The notes under the pieces: generated by a model
Databases searched by the model: none
What the model saw: only the letters and a program-made list of their open reading frames with translations
Told to the model about the DNA's origin: nothing
Assembly: GCA_002365855.1 (NCBI GenBank)
Contig: DFAP01000064.1
Coordinates: 1-17,096, forward strand
Direction of reading: 5' to 3'
Length of the DNA: 17,096 nt
Source of the DNA: Pelotomaculum sp. UBA3103
Lineage (GTDB): Bacteria > Bacillota > Desulfotomaculia > Desulfotomaculales > Pelotomaculaceae
Translations under genes and position numbers: made by a program
Shown here: positions 7,246 to 14,973 of the stretch, in pieces
How positions within the stretch are numbered: the first letter of the stretch is position 1
How the letters are laid out: each line of letters starts with the position of its first letter

Positions 7246-7447
7246 TATAATTTAGAGGTATATTTTAGTAATATTTTGTTTATTTCGTCAAAATACCGCA
7301 TGACCTCAAAGTACATAAAATCTAGAAAAAATAACCTCTAAGCTTACAGGTTTGCGCAGCAAGGGGATAAAAACTTTTCGTTATTTTTTAAAGGATCTTA
7401 CTTTGAGAATAAAGAAGATATCATGGACTTCTTGGGAGGTGTATGAC

Positions 7448-7903
7448 TTGAAAAAAACTTGCCTGGCGCTGGTTCTTGTCGCTTTGCTTTTTACGGCAGG
7501 ATGCGCCACCCCTCAGACAGAAAGGCAACCCTGGCAATTCGACATGACGTCCGGGATGGGAGGTCTGGACGGCAGCCCGGACCTTCAGGAGTACAGTTAT
7601 AAGTTTTCCCTGGTCAATATTGAAAAAAGAGACCTGGAAAACGTATGCGTACTGCTAAAAATCAACAGTAATTTCAGCGGCAGGATCTTAAGCCAAAACG
7701 GGCCGATCAGTAAGAAAATAACAGTATTCAAACCAAACGACTTTATAACGCTTGAAGGAAAGATACAGATTGACACTAAGGATTTAACCAAAAAGCAAAT
7801 CACTGACATGGGTCAGGTAATTGAAAGCTGCATGATCACCTGGACAGATAACGGAAAAGTATATAATACCACAAAGGCTTTTGGCTCAAGCTCTCAAAAA
7901 TAA
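7448..7903 (+). CDS. Lipoprotein of unknown function
   Basis: 151 residues from the TTG at 7448, which has GGGAGGTG 6 nt upstream; the in-frame ORF opens at 7352 but nothing supports that start. The N-terminus KKTCLALVLVALLFTAGC is a lipoprotein signal with lipobox FTAGC, so C19 is the lipidated residue and the protein sits on the outer face of the membrane. The mature part (about 132 residues) reads as a beta-sandwich: alternating strands such as YSYKFSLVNIE and VCVLLKINSNF, and a conserved-looking ITVFKPNDFITLEGKI, similar in feel to FxLYD-type extracellular modules. I do not recognise a named family. It is alone on its strand, with the divergent surface-protein promoter upstream and a REP-like hairpin downstream. 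Confidence 0.75.
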   Translation: MKKTCLALVLVALLFTAGCATPQTERQPWQFDMTSGMGGLDGSPDLQEYSYKFSLVNIEKRDLENVCVLLKINSNFSGRILSQNGPISKKITVFKPNDFITLEGKIQIDTKDLTKKQITDMGQVIESCMITWTDNGKVYNTTKAFGSSSQK

Positions 7904-7928
7904 GTATGTTTGTTTTTGTTCAGGGATT

Positions 7929-7981
7929 TGTTCAGGGCCTGGGACAAGGGACCTGTCCCCCTGTCCCACGGTTCAGGAACA
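7929..7981 (-). repeat. REP-like hairpin element, copy B
   Basis: Contains the exact 20-mer TGGGACAAGGGACCTGTCCC (7940-7959). Here TGGGACA (7940-7946) also pairs with TGTCCCA (7962-7968), and TGTTC (7929-7933) with GAACA (7977-7981), giving a long interrupted hairpin between the convergent lipoprotein and mscL genes. Read on the minus strand the loop is GGGGGACAGGTCCCT. It may serve as a weak terminator for either gene. Confidence 0.65.
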
Positions 7982-7992
7982 CGTTGTTAGGC

Positions 7993-8427
7993 TTAGCTCA
8001 GCTCTGATGTGCAGTTAGGGCAGCGTGACGCTTTAATGGGAATCGCGGAAAAACAGAAACCACACTCTTTTGTCGTGGGAAGGGCAGGGCTTTCCTGCTG
8101 GCGCTTCAGCCGGTTTACCTGTTTTATTATGATAAAAATGACAAAACCGACAATCAAGAAGTCAATCACAGTGTTAAAAAAGACACCGTAGTTGATGGTC
8201 GCAGCGCCTGCTTCTTTTGCTTCAGCAAGTGTGTTATAAGTCTGGCCGGACAGGTTAACAAACAGGTTGGAAAAATCAGCATCCCCCATAAGCAAGCCGA
8301 TGGGGGGCATAATCACATCGTTGACCAACGAGGTAACGATCTTCCCAAAAGCCGCGCCGATAACCAGACCAACCGCCAGGTCGATCATGTTCCCGCGCAT
8401 AGCGAATTCTTTGAACTCTTTCCACAT
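7993..8427 (-). CDS. mscL: Large-conductance mechanosensitive channel MscL with zinc-ribbon tail
   Basis: 144 residues from the ATG at 8427, preceded by AAGGAGGAG; the longer ORF to 8460 only adds a non-conserved leader. The MscL hallmarks are all visible: N-terminal amphipathic [14 protein letters not shown]1 with the [21 protein letters not shown] pore-lining helix (15-35), DVIMPPIG (37-44), a periplasmic-type loop with [12 protein letters not shown] (79-90), and TM2 (88-103). MscL assembles as a pentamer that opens under membrane tension to release solutes in hypo-osmotic shock. After the usual basic C-terminus it carries an extra ribbon with two CxxC pairs (C122/C125, C136/C139). Its divergent neighbour is a K+ importer, so the pair plausibly handles both sides of osmotic balance. 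Confidence 0.95.
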   Translation of the reverse strand: MWKEFKEFAMRGNMIDLAVGLVIGAAFGKIVTSLVNDVIMPPIGLLMGDADFSNLFVNLSGQTYNTLAEAKEAGAATINYGVFFNTVIDFLIVGFVIFIIIKQVNRLKRQQESPALPTTKECGFCFSAIPIKASRCPNCTSELS

Positions 8428-8479
8428 AAACTTCTCCTCCTTACACAAAAAATTATTCACAGGTAAAAAAAATGATTTG

Positions 8480-8507
8480 TTGCTGTAACCCTGGAAATCA
8501 TTATAAA
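8480..8507 (+). promoter_or_regulatory. SigA-type promoter upstream of ktrB
   Basis: TTGCTG (8480-8485), a 16-nt spacer, then TATAAA (8502-8507) in the mscL/ktrB divergent gap. The predicted transcript starts near 8514, leaving an AT-rich leader of about 100 nt in which I see no c-di-AMP riboswitch blocks. Confidence 0.5.
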
Positions 8508-8612
8508 AAATCTTAAGTTAATATTACATCAGACTTAATTATCAGTCACTATTTGTTTTTATTTCAATCTCGTTATAAAATTGGTAATGATAACTTTACG
8601 GGAGCGTGCAGT

Positions 8613-9992
8613 TTGGAAAAGCAGAAGTCAATAATAAACAAGAATTTGGTCAATACAAAGCTTCGAATTTCACCGCTGCAGATTATCGCACTTGGCTACC
8701 TGCTGTTTGCCATGTTAGGGACGTTTCTGATCAGCCTTCCTTTCTCTTTAAACCCGGGTGTGAGGCTCAGTTTTATTGACGCCCTGTTTACGGCTACCAG
8801 CGCCATCAGTGTAACCGGTCTTACGGTCGTCAGCACGAAGGAGACCTTCAGCCCTGCGGGGGGCGTTATCCTCGCCTTCTTACTGCAGTTTGGCGGCATC
8901 GGCATCATGACCCTTGGCACACTTGTTTATGTTTTGCGGGGCAACCAGATCAGCCTCCGCGAAAGGTTGATGATCAGGGTCGACCAGAACCAAACAACCC
9001 TGCAGGGCATGGTTTACCTGATGCTTTTTATCCTGAAGGTGGCCTTGCTTCTGGAACTGCTGGGCGCAATAATTCTAACCACCCACTTTTTGAACACATA
9101 CCAACTGCCCTTTTCGAACGCGCTGGGTCTGGGCGTTTTTCACAGCATATCAGGATTTACAAACGCAGGGTTTGATTTGTTCGGAAACAGCCTGCAGGAT
9201 TTTCAGCATGACTATCTGGTACAGAGTGTTATTGGACTGCTGTTGCTTGCCGGGGCTATAGGCTTTCCGGTGTTGCTGGAAACCTATTCCAACATCATCT
9301 CCTGGCGCAGACAAAGAAAGATCCGGTTTTCTCTTTACACAAAAATCACCACCATTACCTTCGCTGCCCTCGTAATAGCCGGCTTTTTCATGGTTTTGTT
9401 CACCGAATTCTCCGGGTACCTAGCCAATATGCCATGGCATCAAAAGATTTCCGTAGCGCTTTTTCAATCCCTGACAACGCGAAACGGCGGATTCAGCACG
9501 ATTGACATAAACGTCTTTCAGCAGGCTACTTTGCTGTTTTTTTGCCTGTTGATGTTTATCGGGGCTTCTCCCAGCAGCTGCGGCGGCGGCATCCGCACCA
9601 CCACCTTTGCCGTGCTGGTGCTCAGCCTGGTATCTGTACTACGGGGAAGGACAAGCGTTAAAGTATTTCGCAGAGAACTTTTTCAGGAAGATATCATGAA
9701 AGCGCTTACGGTATTTTTTTTGGCTGTGATGCTGGTATCCATTGCTGTAATAGCACTTTCAGCTATTGAAAGCTTTTCCGTCACGGAAATACTTTTTGAA
9801 GTCTGCTCAGCGTTCGGCACGACCGGCCTTTCCATGGGAATAACGCCGGAACTCTCCACCACCGGCAAGTCGGTCATTATTTTTCTCATGTTCATTGGGC
9901 GTATAGGTATTGTTTCATTGTTGCTCTTATTTAAGAAGCGGCGCCCGGACGACAGGTACCATTACGTGAAGGAGCATATCATTATCGGTTAA
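8613..9992 (+). CDS. ktrB: KtrB/TrkH-family potassium uptake transporter, membrane subunit
   Basis: 459 residues from the TTG at 8613, with GGGAG 7 nt upstream; this matches the family's usual length of about 450. The four-repeat M1-P-M2 architecture is visible through its four pore loops: TSAISVTGLTV (62-72), SISGFTNAGFDLF, SLTTRNGGFSTID and CSAFGTTGLSMG, each with the filter glycine. The gate-type loop after the third repeat is present as SPSSCGGGIRTTT. The C-terminus is short and basic. KtrB imports K+ and needs a cytoplasmic RCK subunit (KtrA/TrkA type) for control; no such gene is in the window, so the partner must be encoded elsewhere. It is divergent from mscL and ends at a strong bidirectional terminator. 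Confidence 0.92.
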   Translation: MEKQKSIINKNLVNTKLRISPLQIIALGYLLFAMLGTFLISLPFSLNPGVRLSFIDALFTATSAISVTGLTVVSTKETFSPAGGVILAFLLQFGGIGIMTLGTLVYVLRGNQISLRERLMIRVDQNQTTLQGMVYLMLFILKVALLLELLGAIILTTHFLNTYQLPFSNALGLGVFHSISGFTNAGFDLFGNSLQDFQHDYLVQSVIGLLLLAGAIGFPVLLETYSNIISWRRQRKIRFSLYTKITTITFAALVIAGFFMVLFTEFSGYLANMPWHQKISVALFQSLTTRNGGFSTIDINVFQQATLLFFCLLMFIGASPSSCGGGIRTTTFAVLVLSLVSVLRGRTSVKVFRRELFQEDIMKALTVFFLAVMLVSIAVIALSAIESFSVTEILFEVCSAFGTTGLSMGITPELSTTGKSVIIFLMFIGRIGIVSLLLLFKKRRPDDRYHYVKEHIIIG

Positions 9993-10035
9993 ATACTTTT
10001 ATTGAACTCTCTTATTTTACTGAACTCCTCCAAAA

Positions 10036-10080
10036 AAACCACCCAGGTCCAGTATAGGCACCCGGGTGGTTTCGTTTTTA
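10036..10080. terminator. Bidirectional Rho-independent terminator
   Basis: AAACCACCC (10036-10045 region) pairs with GGGTGGTTT (10064-10072), extended inside by GGT/ACC, with T-rich sequence CGTTTTTA on the plus side and a T-run on the minus side. It lies between convergent ktrB and the copper-amine-oxidase-domain gene and can serve both. Confidence 0.85.
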
Positions 10081-10101
10081 TCCAGTATTTAGCTGTTCAA
10101 C

Positions 10102-11226
10102 TTATTCCCCGGCCAACTGCCGCATCTCATCATAGCCCATCTGGATCAGCTCTTCGGCTGTCTTAAATGCCGGCCAGTCCTCTTCCCTGACTAAAACGTA
10201 CGTTCCTTCCGGCTCTTCAGAGTAGAGTTTAACAGTATCCTCTTTGATCATACCCAGCCCATCGATATCTGCTGTAACTTTCAAAAACTCGTTATTTTCA
10301 CCGGGAATACCTATATACTGCCGCAGCTCAAGATCCCAAAACTCTATTTTGTCCTTTACTACCTGCAGTATCTCTGGAGATAACTTCTCCTGGTTTTCAG
10401 CCAGGTAGTTGATCCTTCCCATTTGTGGGGGCCAATCTGACGGAGTATCACAGTTCATAACGGTGATGACTTTGGTTAAGAATTCAGCTTCTGCCACGGT
10501 TCCTTCTGCTTTGTAGGACAAAAGCTCCAGTTCTATGCCCTCCACCCGGTAGTGGCTGCCATATTTTTTATTAAGAAAACCTCTTACCTGCTCTTTTAAC
10601 TGCTCAGTCAAATAATTGTCGTCATTAATCTGTGATACGTACCAGCTCTGCCCGTACTGCCTGGCAGTGACTATTGACGTGTACGAACCGGCAGGCCCGG
10701 TGGAAGACGCGAACTCAAAGCTGACAGCGTACTCCCATTCCGCCTCCCCTTGGGCTTTGTCCTCAATCCTGTAAGATTCAACCCAGGGGCTGGAAGTGCC
10801 GGTCACCCAGTTCATACCCTCAAATTCCAGACGTTTCTGCTCTTTCAGCTCCGGCGACAGCACGGCGTACTGCAGCGCCCCGTTGCGGCTTTTGACTCCC
10901 CTGGCCCAGGTCTCCACTGCTTCCTGCGGTCCGGCAGGCGCAAGCGCAGCCTCTAATTGCTTGACCTGGTTTTGCAGCGAAGCCAGGCCGGGCATGTCTA
11001 TAAGCACGCTCCTGCTCTGCCCCTGCCACTCCACTTTGGCGCCGAGAGCCTCGGCAACCCAGCGCACCGGCACGATAACCCTGTCACCGGTGATTTGCGG
11101 GGCTACGTCTGTTTCAATCATTTGACCGTTGACAACCAGCTTGACCGGAGCGTCCGCAAATACCGCTGTAGACAGGGCAATAAGTAAGACAATGGCTCCG
11201 GTAACGATTAACAACCTCTTTTTCAA
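10102..11226 (-). CDS. Exported protein with copper amine oxidase N-terminal-like domain
   Basis: 374 residues from the TTG at 11226, with AAGGGTGG 8 nt upstream; the ORF opens earlier at 11271 but those codons contain the ribosome binding site. A signal peptide (KKRLLIVTG... ending TAVFA, about 24 residues) is followed by a copper amine oxidase N-like domain at about 28-77: VKLVVNGQMIETDVAP, then RVIVPVRWVAEALGAKVEW. This is a common small cell-surface domain in Clostridia; it does not imply amine oxidase activity. A short helix (80-95) leads to about 280 residues with alternating strands that I cannot assign, including a SYRIEDKAQGEAEWEYAVSF NTF2-like stretch. Exported, probably wall-associated; function unknown. 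Confidence 0.82.
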   Translation of the reverse strand: MKKRLLIVTGAIVLLIALSTAVFADAPVKLVVNGQMIETDVAPQITGDRVIVPVRWVAEALGAKVEWQGQSRSVLIDMPGLASLQNQVKQLEAALAPAGPQEAVETWARGVKSRNGALQYAVLSPELKEQKRLEFEGMNWVTGTSSPWVESYRIEDKAQGEAEWEYAVSFEFASSTGPAGSYTSIVTARQYGQSWYVSQINDDNYLTEQLKEQVRGFLNKKYGSHYRVEGIELELLSYKAEGTVAEAEFLTKVITVMNCDTPSDWPPQMGRINYLAENQEKLSPEILQVVKDKIEFWDLELRQYIGIPGENNEFLKVTADIDGLGMIKEDTVKLYSEEPEGTYVLVREEDWPAFKTAEELIQMGYDEMRQLAGE

Positions 11227-11343
11227 GTGCAAAGCCACCCTTCGAAAAATACTATACTGGTTAGACGCCACAGGAGCCGGAAATGTTCAGACAATACTTT
11301 GAAAACTTCTTCCCTGTAAAACGAAAAATTTTTTATCAATAAC

Positions 11344-11372
11344 ATTATATTAGCCTGAAAACTATTGTTTAA
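11344..11372 (-). promoter_or_regulatory. Promoter candidate for the CuAO-domain gene
   Basis: On the minus strand TTAAAC (11372-11367), a 17-nt spacer, then a perfect TATAAT (11349-11344). The leader to the TTG start is about 110 nt. Confidence 0.45.
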
Positions 11373-11412
11373 TTATTCCATTTATAAGCGTCCTGCAGCG
11401 GCCCTCTAACAT

Positions 11413-11452
11413 TTGAAGCACAGTTCTGCCTTGCGGCAAAGCTATGCTTCAA
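11413..11452 (-). repeat. Two-part hairpin with GNRA-type loop downstream of the M28 gene
   Basis: On the minus strand TTGAAGCA (11452-11445) pairs perfectly with TGCTTCAA (11420-11413). Inside, TTTGCC and GGCAGA close a GCAA tetraloop. It lies 40 nt past the M28 stop and upstream of the next promoter, so it belongs to the M28 3' end. There is no T-tract, so it may stabilise the 3' end rather than terminate. Confidence 0.45.
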
Positions 11453-11493
11453 TAAACGGGTCCCTTAAAAAATATTCTTTTACCAGCATACTG

Positions 11494-12498
11494 CTAAAGT
11501 CCATTGACTGCGAGATCCAACAGTAACCGCCCTGTGACGTTCAGGCTTTGGGCCGAGCACTCCTCCGGCAGGTCGCGCAGGGTATGCCAGTACGGGTAGT
11601 CAAAGTCAATAATGTTTATGGCAGGGATACCTGCATCGAGCAGGGGTATGTGGTCATCATAGATATACGGACCTGTGCTATTGACAAACTCAGACAGCCC
11701 CAGGGCTTGAGCGCGCCCCCACACGGCCTCAACCAGCTCGGGCTGGCGGGCTGCTGAAAAACCTTCTATAGGGAATTGGAGCTGTTTGTCGCCCACCATA
11801 TCAAGGAGAATACCCGCGGCGAAACACGGCGCCGGCAAATTCGCGGCGAAATGCCGCGACCCCAGGAAGTACTCATCGCTGGTGAGGCCATAGTCCTCAC
11901 CGTCAAACAGGACTATGTACACGGGGTGAAGAGGTGGGTGGCCTTTAAGAACGCGCGCCAGCTCAAGCAGCACGGCTACACCGGAAGCACCGTCGTTGGC
12001 GCCGGGAATTGGAACGCTCGTCAGCCGGGGGTCACTTTCCCGGTCGGCACGCGGCCGCGTATCCCAGTGAGCGCAAAAAAATAAAGGGTCAAGCTGACTG
12101 TCCCGTCCCTCAATTTGCACGATGAAGTTGCTAAGTTCTAAGACTTCTCCCGTATGCTTATCGCGGTGAATGAAATCCTGCCGCTGACAGGACAAGCCCA
12201 GTTGACGGAAATAGCCTGAAAAGAACTCTTTGGCAGCCACATGACCTGGCCCTCCCGGATGGCGCGTGCCCAGCACGCACTGGGCCTCCAGCAAGTCAAA
12301 AGCCTTGTTGGAATCAAAGTAAGGGACCGCGTTATTGACGGCATCCGGGGAGACCGCGAGCGGCTGTTCATTTATTGCTGGAGAAACCGCAGGTTGTTGT
12401 TCACTTACCGCGGAATACCTGCCGCATCCAGGCAAAGTCATTTGTATCAGTAATATTAGAACGATAGCATAAATCAGTTTAGAATTAAGATATGACAA
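11494..12498 (-). CDS. M28-family metallopeptidase / glutaminyl cyclase-like lipoprotein
   Basis: 334 residues from the TTG at 12498, with AAGGTGAT 4-6 nt upstream; an ATG at 12522 is the alternative but has no ribosome binding site. The signal peptide ends TLPGC, so C25 is lipidated. The sequence after it repeats QQPAVSP/EQPLAVSP, a flexible linker. The catalytic domain shows AHWDTR (H144), GANDGASG (D169), LFDGEDYG (E201, D202), LLDMVGD (D233) and YWHT (H305), the metal ligands and general base of the M28 fold. The FDGED...GSRHFA and DDHIPLLDAGIP...WHT pattern is closer to glutaminyl-peptide cyclotransferases than to leucine aminopeptidases. It probably acts at the outer membrane face, either cyclising N-terminal Gln or cleaving peptides. 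M28 fold is firm, the reaction is not. Confidence 0.85.
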   Translation of the reverse strand: MSYLNSKLIYAIVLILLIQMTLPGCGRYSAVSEQQPAVSPAINEQPLAVSPDAVNNAVPYFDSNKAFDLLEAQCVLGTRHPGGPGHVAAKEFFSGYFRQLGLSCQRQDFIHRDKHTGEVLELSNFIVQIEGRDSQLDPLFFCAHWDTRPRADRESDPRLTSVPIPGANDGASGVAVLLELARVLKGHPPLHPVYIVLFDGEDYGLTSDEYFLGSRHFAANLPAPCFAAGILLDMVGDKQLQFPIEGFSAARQPELVEAVWGRAQALGLSEFVNSTGPYIYDDHIPLLDAGIPAINIIDFDYPYWHTLRDLPEECSAQSLNVTGRLLLDLAVNGL

Positions 12499-12536
12499 AA
12501 TAATCACCTTAAAACTCATCATATCAACTTTGCAGA

Positions 12537-12617
12537 TTAGGCGCAATCTCTCTCCTTCTCCGCTTGGATCAGGCCCGGAGCCACAATAGTCATGCTCTGA
12601 ACGACAAGGGCTTTCAA
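12537..12617 (-). pseudogene. Remnant of a second glutamine amidotransferase gene (first about 27 codons)
   Basis: From a TTG at 12617 the frame reads LKALVVQSMTIVAPG then LIQAEKERD before a stop at 12537. This aligns without gaps to the start of the broken GATase at 3887 (LKVLVVQNMTVVAPG, LVLEELERD), about two thirds identical. The DNA is also close: GTCATG.T.TGAACGACAAG with CTTTCAA in both. The motif region with the catalytic Cys is gone; the M28 gene begins immediately after. The ribosome binding site seen in the 3887 copy (CGGAGG) is degraded here. Confidence 0.7.
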
Positions 12618-12676
12618 CCCAAACCGGGAATTCATCCTGGCCAGGGGCGGACCCCGGGAGGCGGATTGGTTTATGC

Positions 12677-12718
12677 AAAATAGATAAAAACCCTCCGATC
12701 CTTGAGGACTTTGGAGGG
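12677..12718 (-). terminator. Rho-independent terminator of the protease gene
   Basis: On the minus strand CCCTCC (12718-12713) pairs with GGAGGG (12696-12691), with an inner TCC/GGA helix, followed by TTTTTATCTATTTT. It stands about 60 nt past the stop codon of the subtilisin-like gene. Confidence 0.8.
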
Positions 12719-12777
12719 CTTCGCTTTGCATTGAGATGGGTTAACGGTATTCAGGGGCCAAGCTTTCGGCTTTTAAT

Positions 12778-14943
12778 TTACTTTGGTGTTCTTACCCTAA
12801 CTGAGGGGCCGTTTGTTGTCCAGTTTCCTGCCAGGTCGCCCGCCTCAACTTTAAAGGTATACCACATTAGCCGTGAAAGTCCGCTGACTTCGTATTGATA
12901 TGTCGAGCCGTCTACCTCACCCAGGTACTTCCCATTTTTATAAATTACATAAGTTGTTACTCCTACGTTATCACTGGCAGCGGGCCATTCAAGGGTTAAA
13001 CTACTACTCGTAACGCTTATAGCACTAAGAGTGCTGTCGACCGGCCAGGCCGGCGGTGTGGTATCGGTGTCGTCAGGCGGTTCACTTATCGGATTTACCG
13101 TGATTGAAACCGTCGCTATGTTCGAGTATGCGATCCCGTCGTTCGCCTTGTAGGCGAACGAGTCGGTCCCGAACCAGTCCGCATTCGGCGTGTAAGTAAA
13201 CGAACCGTTGACATCAAGCGCTAACGTGCCGTTGGCCGGACCGCTCACCAGCACGGCTGTCAGCGCGTCGCCATCAACGTCACTGTCATTGCCCAGCACT
13301 CCGGGTGCCGTAACACTCAGTTCAGTGTCCTCTTCCGTGGTATAGCTGTCATCTGCGGCAAAGGGCGCATCGTTTACCGGAGTCACTGTAATGGTTACTG
13401 TTGCTGTCGATACACCTAATTTACTATCCCTGATGGTATAGGTGAAATAGTCGATACCGTTAAAGTTAGCTTTAGGGCTATAGGTCACTGTGTTATCAAT
13501 ATTGATAACAGCAGTTCCGTTAGAAGGCTGCGTCAAGTAACTGACTTTTAAGTTGTCTTCATCTGGATCATAATCGTTACTTAGAACATTAATAATAACC
13601 GGGGTATCTTTATTCGTGATAACGCTGTCATCTGCGGCCACAGGAGGGTCATTGTATCGCAGTGAGTTTTTAAGGGCGCCGTATGCGTCCACCAGCCCGT
13701 AACCATATTGATCATTGTCTCCTTGATCCTTGGCCGTGGATTGTAAAACATTCCTTACGTTATCCGGCCCTGTAACGCCGTTAGCAATCAAGAGGGCAGC
13801 AACACCGGATACATGCGGGGCGGCCATGGAAGTCCCCTGGAAGAACCAGTAACCAAAATCTTTAGTATTTTTCGTGGTCGGGTTAAAGGTGTTCTGCAAA
13901 ATGCCGTCACCGTAACCATCGCCGTTCTGGTCAACGTTAACATCCCCGCCTGGGGCGACCAGGTCCAGGGAAGGGCCGTAGTTGGAATAATAAGCGCGGG
14001 TTTTGTCATAGCGAGTTGCGCCAACAGCGATGACATAAGCATCGTAAGCAGCCGGGTAGCTGACCGTGTCTTTGCCGTCATTCCCCGCCGCAGCTATGAT
14101 GGTAACACCTTTTTCATCGTGGGCGTATTTTAAAGCATTTTCCAATGTTATTGAACCACTGCTGCCGCCCAGGCTCAGGTTAATCACCTGAGCGCCTTTG
14201 TCAGCAGCCCATTTGATACCGTCGGCAATAGCCGTATAAGTACCGCTGCCGTTCTTATTCAATACTTTCACGGGCATTATGGCTGTGTTGAAGGCAACAC
14301 CGGCAACACCAATATTATTATTAGTGCTCTGGGAAATAGTACCTGCGACATGGGTCCCGTGGCTGTTGTCGTCGTTGGGATGGCTGTCGTTTTCCACGAA
14401 GTCATAGCCTTGGACGAAAACGGTATTGGCCAGGTCGGGAGCTTGTGCATACCTGCCGTTGTTTTCATAGGCCACGCCGGTGTCAACCACCGCTACGACA
14501 ACAGAGGGTTCGCCTGTCTGGAAACCCCAGGCTGTGTCTGCCTGAATACCGCCTTTGGTGTAATCGTGCATATTCCATTGCAATGAAAAGAAAGGATCAT
14601 TAGGAGGGTCATCAGGAAACGCAAAAGTGTGAGCGATGTAGTTCGGCTCGGCATATTCCACCGCAGTAAGCTTTTTGTAAGCTTCGATCATTTCGCCAAG
14701 CTTCTTTTCCGGAACCTTCAGCTTAATAACGCCGTTGTAAGTGCGGTGGGCTTCAGCTATACCCAGGCCCCGGTTTATCTTCATGATCTCATCATCACTT
14801 ACTGCGGGCTTGAACTTTACCAGGATCTCGTCCTGAACAAACTTGTCAGCAGCCGGTCCGGCAGGTTTGTACTCATGGATCTTGACCGTGGCCGCGCTTG
14901 ACACCATCGCAAACACAAACAATGCCGTCAAAAGGACCGCCAA
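12778..14943 (-). CDS. Secreted subtilisin-like (S8) serine protease with cadherin-like and fibronectin III modules
   Basis: 721 residues counted from the TTG at 14943, the first standard start. The real start is probably 10 codons earlier at 14973, where GGAGGT stands 7 nt before TTA; those codons give the basic SRKYR head of the signal peptide. Order: signal peptide (to about 17); fervidolysin/I9-type prodomain (about 36-105, DEILVKFKP...VEYAEPNY); S8 domain (about 118-425) with D154 in AVVDTGV, H195 in SHGTHVAG, N288 in AAGND and S372 in GTSMAAPH; two cadherin-like (tandem-95 type) repeats of about 95 residues each opening PPVAADDS and APFAADDS and holding NDYDPDEDNL/NDSDVDGDAL calcium-type loops; a fibronectin type III module with SLTLEWPAASDNVG. 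All catalytic residues are intact. It is an extracellular, probably calcium-stabilised protease; no wall anchor is present. Single gene with its own terminator. Confidence 0.93.
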   Translation of the reverse strand: MAVLLTALFVFAMVSSAATVKIHEYKPAGPAADKFVQDEILVKFKPAVSDDEIMKINRGLGIAEAHRTYNGVIKLKVPEKKLGEMIEAYKKLTAVEYAEPNYIAHTFAFPDDPPNDPFFSLQWNMHDYTKGGIQADTAWGFQTGEPSVVVAVVDTGVAYENNGRYAQAPDLANTVFVQGYDFVENDSHPNDDNSHGTHVAGTISQSTNNNIGVAGVAFNTAIMPVKVLNKNGSGTYTAIADGIKWAADKGAQVINLSLGGSSGSITLENALKYAHDEKGVTIIAAAGNDGKDTVSYPAAYDAYVIAVGATRYDKTRAYYSNYGPSLDLVAPGGDVNVDQNGDGYGDGILQNTFNPTTKNTKDFGYWFFQGTSMAAPHVSGVAALLIANGVTGPDNVRNVLQSTAKDQGDNDQYGYGLVDAYGALKNSLRYNDPPVAADDSVITNKDTPVIINVLSNDYDPDEDNLKVSYLTQPSNGTAVINIDNTVTYSPKANFNGIDYFTYTIRDSKLGVSTATVTITVTPVNDAPFAADDSYTTEEDTELSVTAPGVLGNDSDVDGDALTAVLVSGPANGTLALDVNGSFTYTPNADWFGTDSFAYKANDGIAYSNIATVSITVNPISEPPDDTDTTPPAWPVDSTLSAISVTSSSLTLEWPAASDNVGVTTYVIYKNGKYLGEVDGSTYQYEVSGLSRLMWYTFKVEAGDLAGNWTTNGPSVRVRTPK

Positions 14944-14973
14944 TACGAGGGGAAGACGGTATTTACGAGATAA

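Noticed and set aside
7101..7320. Short leader peptide or small RNA gene on the plus strand in the 575-nt gap before the lipoprotein gene
   Set aside because: No plus-strand ORF with a ribosome binding site and no convincing plus-strand promoter; the structure present belongs to the minus-strand leader.
11548..12084. Plus-strand ORFs opposite the M28 gene
   Set aside because: Shadows of a gene with intact M28 metal ligands; composition is typical of reverse-complement reading.
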